DNA of 64,000 nucleotides from Ruminococcoides sp052118065 (GTDB taxonomy: Bacteria; Bacillota; Clostridia; Oscillospirales; Acutalibacteraceae), in the NCBI GenBank assembly GCA_052118065.1, contig JBQKHY010000009.1:1-64000 (forward strand), read 5' to 3'. A model generated the notes under the pieces. That model saw only the letters and a program-made list of their open reading frames with translations, had not been told where the DNA came from and did no database searches. Positions 35,055-41,369 of the stretch are shown here, piece after piece (the stretch's first letter is position 1; each line of letters starts with the position of its first letter). The translations under genes were made by a program, and so were the position numbers.

Positions 35055-35591
35055 ATTACATATATGATTATCTATATCCTTTTTCTTTCATATAATTAAC
35101 GATAGTATCTACATTATGTCTTTCATAATCGTTAAATTGTGAGTCATCAAAATGACCGGGCTCTATTGAAGGTACATACCAAGACTTAGAATTAAAATAT
35201 TTTTGAATACTTGTAGTATTAAACATTTGACCGTATCTTGCGTAGATTTCATTTAATGCAAGAGTTAATCTTTCCTTACTCATACCTTCAATTTCACTTT
35301 CTGAAATATATTCAGTATCTGAGTCAGGAAGTATATAATCACCATTATAATAAGTATCTTCATCCGAACCTAATGAAACATACAGTGTAACCATTTCACC
35401 ATCTCTAACTGTTTCACCACTAGGAATACTTTGGTTAGATACAACTCCTTCAGAATATATGTTATTATTTTCCTCTTCATATCTAATAGAAATATTTTGT
35501 TTTCTTAAAATTCCACTAGCCTCTTCTTTCCTCAATCCAACAACATTTGGCATTATCTTTGATACTGTTGCCTCTGTTGTAGGTTCTGTTG
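35027..35591. repeat. Left copy of a 565-bp direct repeat
   Basis: This segment matches 57493-58057 in the same orientation and without gaps (constant offset 22,466). It covers the 3' end of a PASTA/YARHG gene and half of its terminator. The encoded 161 residues differ at only 8 positions. Confidence 0.85.
35068..35590 (-). pseudogene. PASTA/YARHG protein, 5'-truncated duplicate
   Basis: The open part encodes 161 residues: a PASTA domain (about 1-62, MPNVVGLRKEEASGILRK...) and a YARHG domain (LALNEIYARYG...YFNSKSWYVP). The frame continues a few codons upstream (EPTTEATVSKI) and then diverges at 35591 from its intact-length relative at 57534-58430. The zinc ribbon, membrane helix and most of the Thr-rich linker are missing. 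Without a membrane anchor or a ribosome binding site it is probably not functional. PASTA domains bind peptidoglycan; YARHG is an extracellular domain. The break marks the left edge of the island. Confidence 0.8.
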
Positions 35592-35683
35592 GAACAAATC
35601 TCTTATTTTAATACAAATGCACCCAAGTTGTGTTATGGGTGTATTTTCATCGGTGTTGAATTAATTATAATTTCTATCATTCA

Positions 35684-35770
35684 TTACTTGATAAAAATAT
35701 CAACCATTTCATCGGGAGTTTCCTTAAATCCTCGTTTTACCCATTCATCGTAGCTATTTGGACGCTTAGA
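35684..35770 (-). pseudogene. 3' fragment of an unknown gene
   Basis: The minus strand reads KRPNSYDEWVKRGF, then KETPDEMVDIFIK and a stop. This is protein-like sequence that loses its upstream part where the inverted-repeat element begins (35771). A further hairpin CACCC/GGGTG lies beyond it near 35620-35640. The gene of origin is not recognised. Confidence 0.4.
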
Positions 35771-35940
35771 GAAACACTGATTAAATCATTTGTGCATATT
35801 GTGCAGTCAGATTTTTCGTCAGGATAAACTGATAAACCGCAGTAACGCTGACGCATTACGAGGATTTTTGGGGCAAGCTAACGGAAAATATGCAAGCAAG
35901 ATGTGCAAACAGCTTTCAGTGTGAGTTAATCAATGGTTCC
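35771..35940. mobile_element. MITE-like element, left copy (degenerate)
   Basis: About 170 bp. It starts GAAACACTGATTAAATC and ends GAGTTAATCAATGGTTCC, degenerate inverted ends. Internal sequence such as TTGTGCATATTGTGC, CAGATTTTTCGTCAG and ATATGCAAGCAAGATGTGC is shared with the copy at 39355-39531. No gene is inside. Its right end supplies the last codons and stop of the DUF5684 gene. Confidence 0.7.
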
Positions 35941-36435
35941 TGAAGTATTAGTAGCATTTTCCGTTATGCCGATATACTGCGATTTTCCAAAAGCAAGAAT
36001 CAACCCGAAGATTGTCGGCAGAAAAACTAATCCGAATGCAAATCCTGTTCCGTGACCGAATGCTTTTGAAAGCTTGAACGAATGAAGAACATCAATGTAA
36101 AGTGCAAGCAGAAGAAAAGCGCAACCGATAATATAAATAATTGTTTCAAAACCGACTGATGAGAATATATATCCTGTCATAACCATTCCTGCAACTGCAA
36201 GGACTAACATAAGCCAGAAAAATGCAGGTTTCCAACAAATTTTATACACTATATGACCGTTATAGAACGGAATAATAGATTTCCATCCTTGTTGACCTGC
36301 TTTTTTAAAAATTTTCCACCACGCAATAACGGTAACTGCGTAAATAACAAGTAATGTTCCAAGAACAATTCCGAGTAAAATTAATAATGCGGAAATGTGA
36401 ACCGTACTTAAATAGTTTTGTAAATAATCAAACAT
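35926..36435 (-). CDS. DUF5684 membrane protein
   Basis: A 169-residue protein with about four membrane helices (16-40, 70-92, 95-115, 132-150). The AGQQGWKSIIPFYNGHIVYKICWKP motif and the GHGTGFAFGLVFLPTIFGLILAFG segment match the DUF5684 family, often fused to signal peptidases but here alone. The start follows GGAGGAAAA. The final GTID and stop come from the inverted-repeat element. Its promoter carries the direct-repeat regulator site at 36590-36611, and the divergent neighbour is a histidine kinase gene, so it is likely controlled by that system. Confidence 0.8.
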   Translation of the reverse strand: MFDYLQNYLSTVHISALLILLGIVLGTLLVIYAVTVIAWWKIFKKAGQQGWKSIIPFYNGHIVYKICWKPAFFWLMLVLAVAGMVMTGYIFSSVGFETIIYIIGCAFLLLALYIDVLHSFKLSKAFGHGTGFAFGLVFLPTIFGLILAFGKSQYIGITENATNTSGTID

Positions 36436-36575
36436 AATTTTTCCTCCAAAATTTTATTAAATAATGTAATGATTGAATAAATAAGAATAATGTATGACCG
36501 GATAATTCATTTACTGCCTGTTCATTTGATGACCTCCATATAAGTATTAAGAGCTGTTCTCTTTGTTACAGTCAT

Positions 36576-36611
36576 ATAATATAATACCGACTATGACAAA
36601 ATACGGACAAA
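36576..36611 (-). promoter_or_regulatory. Regulon promoter a (direct repeat + -10), DUF5684 gene
   Basis: Read on the minus strand: TTTGTC-N5-TTTGTC within 36590-36611, then 8 nt, then TATTAT (36576-36581). The same architecture recurs at five other sites in the island. Confidence 0.75.
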
Positions 36612-36728
36612 TTTTTTAAAATTATAAGATTTCTTTGATTTTTTAAAAATTTTTTTTAAATTCATTAGTTTTGTTGCAAAAATCAGTATATAATGGTGTA
36701 TAATTAAGGAAACAGAGGTGATTCAGAA

Positions 36729-38525
36729 TTGAAGAATAATACAAAAGCCTTTATTCTCACAGGTACTCTTGGCATATTGCTTTTATTTGCCTTTTTATTT
36801 GTATGGACTGCCGTTAGTTATCAAACAGAAGCAGTCGATACAGAATCTGCAAAAGTATCAATTATCGGGGAATATACCACAGACGGCGAAAGTTGGAATA
36901 AAATTCAGTCAAGCAACGACTTTATTAATGATAATTACGAAACGGTGACTTTCAGAGGAAGGCTTTCTCAGGACATTCCGAAAAATCAGTACTTAATTAT
37001 TTCCATGTGTGATGCATGGGTTGAGATTAAGGCTGACGGAGAAGTTGTAGCCACAAATCATTATGATACCGGAGCTTCAACAATAACACCCGGCAATTCT
37101 ATTGTTTATGTATCGGCTGATGAAATTCCCCATAGTACAGAAATTGAATTGACAATTTCAAATCCTTACACTGTTTTTTCCGGTTTTAATCCTATACAGG
37201 ATACACTTAACAGGCTTACGGTCGGTAATAAGGATACCTTATACAATGACTTACTTAAAAACAATACTCCTGCTATTTTAATAAGTCTTGCAATTTGCTT
37301 TTTGGGATTGTTTGCATTTACCCTTGCAGGCTTGTTGTGGAAGAATGTAATGATTAGAAACATCGCCCTTGCTCTTATGGCAATTACGGGCGGAGTTTAT
37401 GTTCTCACTGATTCAATTTATACCTATCTCCCATTATGGATCGGCAACCCGGTACTCTGTATGGTGTTTGACGAATTTGCTACATATCTGTTGCCGATTA
37501 CGGCTTTTCTGTATGTCAGAGTGAATGTTGAAGACAAGCGTTGCAAAGGATATATTTCAATACTCATTATTGTATCTATACTTCTGACTATGACAGCAGT
37601 ATTCTTGCAGTTGTTCGGCGTTATGGATATTCTGAAAAGTCAGATTTTTGTATTCCCGTTTATCCTGCTCGGAAGTGTGGGCAGTACTATTTGCCTTATC
37701 TACGAAGCATTCAAGCTCAAAAGTAAAAATTCAAGGGCAGTTCTCATTTCGGTTTGTCCATTAGTCGTGGCAGGACTTATTGATTTTATCAACTCCTTAA
37801 CAGGTTTCACACACGACCGTGTGTTCATAAGATTAGGTCTGCTTATCACAGTTGTCATTCAGATTTATCTTCTGTTACGCGAAACAAGAGAACATCAAAA
37901 GGAGCTTTTGCGCTATCAGGAAATGCAGAATGAAATGCTGCAAATGCGTGTTTCAATTATGGTCTCGCAGATACAACCGCATTTTCTCTATAATTCGCTC
38001 ACTTCAATCGCACAGCTTTGCGAAAAAAATCCCTCAAAAGCAAAGAAAGCTACTATTGAATTTTCTGAGTATCTGCGCAGGAATATGAATTCACTCAAGG
38101 AACAGGCTCCCGTACCGTTTGAAAGTGAACTAAGGCACCTTGAAACCTATCTGTCACTTGAAAAAATGCGCTTTGGCGATGAGCTTAACATTGAATATGA
38201 CATAGAAGCAACAGATTTTCTTATCCCATCCCTCACAGTACAGCCTCTTGTTGAAAATGCCGTAAAGCACGGTGTAGGTATGAAAGAGGACGGCGGAACG
38301 GTCACTATTGCTACAAAGGAATTTGATGACCGATATGAGGTCATTGTTTCAGATGACGGCGTAGGATTTGACACAGCGAAAAGACCGAATGACGGACGAA
38401 CTCATATTGGAATGGAAAATGTGAGAAACAGACTTAAAACAATGTGCAATGCCGTGCTTAATATTGAAAGTACGGTTGGCAAAGGCACGGTTGCAACAAT
38501 AACAATCCCAAAGGAGGAAATTTAA
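36729..38525 (+). CDS. LytS/YesM-type sensor histidine kinase (7TMR-DISM-like)
   Basis: A 598-residue membrane sensor. One N-terminal helix (about 8-30) is followed by an extracellular beta domain (about 35-170), then seven helices (about 180-385), a 7TMR-DISM-like arrangement. The cytoplasmic part has a His_kinase domain with phospho-acceptor in QIQPHFLYNSLTSI (about 419-432) and an HATPase_c domain with LVENAVKHG (N box) and VSDDGVGFD (G1 box). The start is TTG at 36729, 8 nt after AGAGGTG; no better codon exists. It is 1 nt from the response regulator gene. It phosphorylates that regulator in response to an unknown external signal. A paralogue lies at 49373-50698. Confidence 0.9.
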   Translation: MKNNTKAFILTGTLGILLLFAFLFVWTAVSYQTEAVDTESAKVSIIGEYTTDGESWNKIQSSNDFINDNYETVTFRGRLSQDIPKNQYLIISMCDAWVEIKADGEVVATNHYDTGASTITPGNSIVYVSADEIPHSTEIELTISNPYTVFSGFNPIQDTLNRLTVGNKDTLYNDLLKNNTPAILISLAICFLGLFAFTLAGLLWKNVMIRNIALALMAITGGVYVLTDSIYTYLPLWIGNPVLCMVFDEFATYLLPITAFLYVRVNVEDKRCKGYISILIIVSILLTMTAVFLQLFGVMDILKSQIFVFPFILLGSVGSTICLIYEAFKLKSKNSRAVLISVCPLVVAGLIDFINSLTGFTHDRVFIRLGLLITVVIQIYLLLRETREHQKELLRYQEMQNEMLQMRVSIMVSQIQPHFLYNSLTSIAQLCEKNPSKAKKATIEFSEYLRRNMNSLKEQAPVPFESELRHLETYLSLEKMRFGDELNIEYDIEATDFLIPSLTVQPLVENAVKHGVGMKEDGGTVTIATKEFDDRYEVIVSDDGVGFDTAKRPNDGRTHIGMENVRNRLKTMCNAVLNIESTVGKGTVATITIPKEEI

Positions 38526-38526
38526 T

Positions 38527-39330
38527 ATGAGAATTTTAGCGGCTGATGATGAAACTCTGGCTCGTGAAATGCTGACTGACGCTATAAGGCAAGCTTTGCC
38601 CGATGCCGAAATATTTGATTTTGCAAAACCGTCCCGGCTTCTTGAATTTGCATCGGAAAATCCACCCTGCGAAATCGCATTTCTTGATATACATATGCGT
38701 GGAATGAACGGTGTAGAGCTTGCAAAAAAGCTAAAGGACATCAATCCAAAGCTGAATATCATTTTTGTAACAGGCTTTGACCAATATACGGGCGACGCAA
38801 TGAAGCTTCACGCAAGCGGATATATAATGAAACCTGTTACAAAAGAGAAGGTTGAGGCGGAGCTTGCCGAGCTTCGTCACCCGATTGAACCGAAAAGCGA
38901 TGTACTTCTTCGTGTTCAGTGCTTTGGAAATTTTGATGTATTTACACCCGACGGAGTTCCTGTTCATTTTGAAAGAAGCCGTTCAAAAGAGGTTTTTGCC
39001 TATCTTGTTCACCGACACGGAAGCTCCTGCACAATCAAAGAAATTGCGGCGGCTCTGTTTGAAGATGAACCTTATGACCTAAAGCAACAGGCATATATTC
39101 AGAAAATTATTTCGGCAATGATGAAAGGCCTGAAAAAATGCGGTGCGGCTGACGCAGTGTTTAAAAAATACAACAGCCTTTCGGTAAATGTAAGCAAGCT
39201 TGACTGCGATTACTATCGCTTTAAGGAGCTTGACTCAGGTGCCGTTAATTCCTACAACAGCGAATATATGGCGCAGTATTATTGGGCAGACTTTATGTTT
39301 GATGACTACGATTATGATGAGGATTACTAA
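38527..39330 (+). CDS. Response regulator with SARP-type output domain
   Basis: A 267-residue protein. The receiver domain (about 1-118) has the acidic pair DDE, phospho-acceptor Asp in IAFLDIHMRGMNG (about 52-64), Thr in FVTGF and Lys in MKPVTKEKV. The output domain (about 125-220: LLRVQCFGNFDVFTPDG...SKEVFAYLVHRHGSSCTIKEIAAALF) is the winged helix of SARP/OmpR type followed by a short BTAD-like tail. The tail ends in Asp/Tyr-rich sequence. The ribosome binding site AAGGAGG lies within the kinase gene's end. It is the likely partner of the kinase upstream, and SARP-type regulators bind direct repeats with an 11-bp period, which is what the six regulon promoters show. Confidence 0.9.
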   Translation: MRILAADDETLAREMLTDAIRQALPDAEIFDFAKPSRLLEFASENPPCEIAFLDIHMRGMNGVELAKKLKDINPKLNIIFVTGFDQYTGDAMKLHASGYIMKPVTKEKVEAELAELRHPIEPKSDVLLRVQCFGNFDVFTPDGVPVHFERSRSKEVFAYLVHRHGSSCTIKEIAAALFEDEPYDLKQQAYIQKIISAMMKGLKKCGAADAVFKKYNSLSVNVSKLDCDYYRFKELDSGAVNSYNSEYMAQYYWADFMFDDYDYDEDY

Positions 39331-39354
39331 GTAAACACTGATTAATCGGTTACT

Positions 39355-39531
39355 TAAGGAAGCACTGATTAAATCGTTTGTGCATATTGTGCCGTCAGAT
39401 TTTTCGTCAGATTGTCTAAAATTTTGTGTGCAGGCTGACGCCTGTGTGCAAAATTTTGGGCAATATGGAGGAAAATATGCAAGCAAGATGTGCAAACAGC
39501 ATTTATGCGTGATTTAATCAGTGGTTCCTTA
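39355..39531. mobile_element. MITE-like element, right copy
   Basis: About 177 bp with 18-bp inverted ends: GGAAGCACTGATTAAATC on the left and GATTTAATCAGTGGTTCC on the right (17 of 18 matching); outward bases TAA/TTA extend it. An inner imperfect hairpin AAAATTTTG...CAAAATTTT is present. There is no gene. A partial end (AACACTGATTAA) lies just before it at 39334-39345. The copy at 35771-35940 is related, so two copies bracket the first two-component system. Confidence 0.8.
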
Positions 39532-39572
39532 GGCATTACTCCGCAGAACAAAATTTCATACAGATATATTAA

Positions 39573-39612
39573 TGGGCTGTTGCAAATGAATTAAATTTAC
39601 AACAGCCCATTT
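39573..39612. terminator. Hairpin between convergent genes
   Basis: A perfect 10-bp stem TGGGCTGTTG / CAACAGCCCA, then TTTCCTT on the plus strand. Confidence 0.65.
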
Positions 39613-39664
39613 CCTTAGCTATATAAATCTTTATTAAGAAATAATATCTTATTATTTATATTTA

Positions 39665-39949
39665 TTACGCTATCAGTAATGCCGTGCCGACAATAATCAG
39701 CAATGTCAGAACAGCAAGAACAATGATTTTTTTCTTCTGAATTAAAATCAAGCCTATAAATTCTCTGATAAATGCATTAGGCCAGAAATACCACTTGGTT
39801 TTACTGCCTATTCCCTCAGCGTTGAGTCCTGCTTGAGCTGAAAAAATACCGCTTCTGAAAACATGGTAGTTAGTAGTTGAAAATACAACTTTTGAAAAAG
39901 TTTTTTTAAAAATTTTTCGTTTGTTATCGTGGTTTCGCCTGTAAAACAC
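39665..39949 (-). pseudogene. C-terminal fragment of a DUF218/YdcF-like protein
   Basis: The 94-codon frame contains FSTTNYHVFRSGIFSAQAGL, followed by GIGSKTKWYFWPNAFIREF and one membrane helix at the C-terminus. This is the conserved end of ElyC/SanA/YdcF (DUF218) membrane proteins, which are normally over 200 residues. The N-terminal membrane part and the active-site region are missing, and no ribosome binding site precedes the frame. It is a remnant. A terminator from the neighbouring gene lies just upstream. Confidence 0.65.
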
Positions 39950-39952
39950 TGC

Positions 39953-39988
39953 ACTACAAAAATACGGTCAGACTTTTACGCCTGACCG
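39953..39988 (-). terminator. Terminator of the two-repeat anchored protein
   Basis: CGGTCAG / CTGACCG stem, then TATTTTTGT on the minus strand. Confidence 0.75.
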
Positions 39989-40018
39989 CTTAATATTTGC
40001 ATAGTATTCTGTTTTGGT

Positions 40019-40987
40019 TTATGAATTTACGCTTACAATGCTATCTACGATTGCTATAATTTCATTTGCTTCAAGGGGTTCGTCGCAGGTGATTGAGTAT
40101 GTTCCGTCGTCGCCCGTAAAGTATGCCGAAATGAATTTGCCGTCCTTGAGTCTGACATTCACATCTACTCCGTCAGTTGAATGGAGCTGCATTTCTTTGC
40201 CGTCATACACACCGCTGATGTCCTCTTCTCCTGCGCTTTTGCGGATTGTGATATTGCTTGTTTCGTTAAGCGGATACTGAACCTCAACAAAGCTGTTCTT
40301 TACTGCATAAATTGTGCACTGTGAATATTCTGGAAGCTTGATGTTTACCTGTGCAATTTTTGCCGCCTCTTCAAGAGTGTTACATTCGATAAAGGGATTT
40401 GGCATTCCTGTGCTTGCGGAAGTGTAATCTTCCTTTGCCTTTGTTCCCTCGTCAATAAACTGCTGAAGCATCGCCTTTACCTCGCTGAGCTTGAACTCCT
40501 CGTCACAGCTGATTGAGATTGTGCCGTCCTCTGCTGTGAAGTATGCCGCATAGATTTTGCTGTTCTCCGTTTTAAGCGTTACCTCGCAGTCACCGATGTT
40601 GATTTTCTTAAACTGATAATCTCCGAAGAGTCCTGTATTGTCACCCTCGTCTGCACTCTTGCGGATTGCGATTGTATTATTTTCATCCTTTGCAATCTGA
40701 ATTTCAATCATTCCCTCGCAGGCAAGAATTGTGCTTTGTGAATATTCGGGTACTGCGAACTTCACGCCCGAAATCTCCTCTGCCTCCTCAATCGTCTTGC
40801 ACTCTGTAAACGGGTTCGGCATTCCGTCGATGAAACCGATATGCTCGGAAGCGAATGCTATCGTATCAGGTTTTGATGTGCTTGGACTTTTTAGCGCCGA
40901 GCAGGTGAAACATACTGTTGTTGCGATTGACGCTGTAACTACTGCTGTTGTGATGATTGCGATTACTCTGTTCTTTGTGTTTTTCAT
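40019..40987 (-). CDS. Membrane-anchored protein with two tandem repeats
   Basis: A 322-residue protein with an N-terminal hydrophobic segment (about 8-30) that is either a signal peptide or an anchor. Two homologous repeats follow: GMPNPFTECKTIEEAEEISG...VPEYSQSTI (from about 54) and GMPNPFIECNTLEEAAKIA...LPEYSQCTI (from about 194). Each has an I(A/T)IRKSA motif and ends in a (Y/A)AYFT..DGT.SI(S/T)CDE strand pair. This is a DUF4367-like beta fold. The start follows AAAGGAG. Two regulator sites lie upstream (41084-41105 and 41180-41201), each with a -10, so it is strongly placed in the two-component regulon. Function unknown. Confidence 0.8.
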   Translation of the reverse strand: MKNTKNRVIAIITTAVVTASIATTVCFTCSALKSPSTSKPDTIAFASEHIGFIDGMPNPFTECKTIEEAEEISGVKFAVPEYSQSTILACEGMIEIQIAKDENNTIAIRKSADEGDNTGLFGDYQFKKINIGDCEVTLKTENSKIYAAYFTAEDGTISISCDEEFKLSEVKAMLQQFIDEGTKAKEDYTSASTGMPNPFIECNTLEEAAKIAQVNIKLPEYSQCTIYAVKNSFVEVQYPLNETSNITIRKSAGEEDISGVYDGKEMQLHSTDGVDVNVRLKDGKFISAYFTGDDGTYSITCDEPLEANEIIAIVDSIVSVNS

Positions 40988-41069
40988 TTTTGATTACTCC
41001 TTTAAATTTAAAAAATTTTTGTTTTGCCGTTAGGCTTTGTGAAACTTGTTTTCTTACTTCACTGTCTGT

Positions 41070-41105
41070 ACTATATCATACCGACTGTGACAACATACTG
41101 ACAAA
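41070..41105 (-). promoter_or_regulatory. Regulon promoter b
   Basis: TTTGTC-N5-GTTGTC within 41084-41105, 8-nt gap, then TATAGT (41070-41075). It lies 83 nt upstream of the start at 40987. Confidence 0.75.
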
Positions 41106-41165
41106 TTTCAAGGTTTTTATTTTTTATTTTACTCGTCTTGAGTTTGTTCCCTTGACTGTGACTAA

Positions 41166-41201
41166 AATATATCAAACAGAGTATGACAAAACAGGGACAA
41201 A
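41166..41201 (-). promoter_or_regulatory. Regulon promoter c (second upstream copy)
   Basis: TTTGTC-N5-TTTGTC within 41180-41201, 8-nt gap, then TATATT (41166-41171). It is 96 nt farther upstream than promoter b and faces the same gene. Confidence 0.7.
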
Positions 41202-41265
41202 AAACAGAACTTTTTTAAAAAATATCCTACTGTAGAATAATTTTTCAATAAAAGTCTTTTACGGC

Positions 41266-41301
41266 ACAAAAACAAGCGACAGTTTACTCTACTGCCGCTT
41301 G
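41266..41301 (-). terminator. Terminator of the LRR/ART gene
   Basis: CAAGCGGCAG pairs with CTGTCGCTTG (one G-T pair), then TTTTTGTG on the minus strand. Confidence 0.8.
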
Positions 41302-41369
41302 CTGATATAAAATATTCATTTTCGGGTTGAGTTGTAACAAAAATAGAAATCGCAGTTTTTTACAAATCT

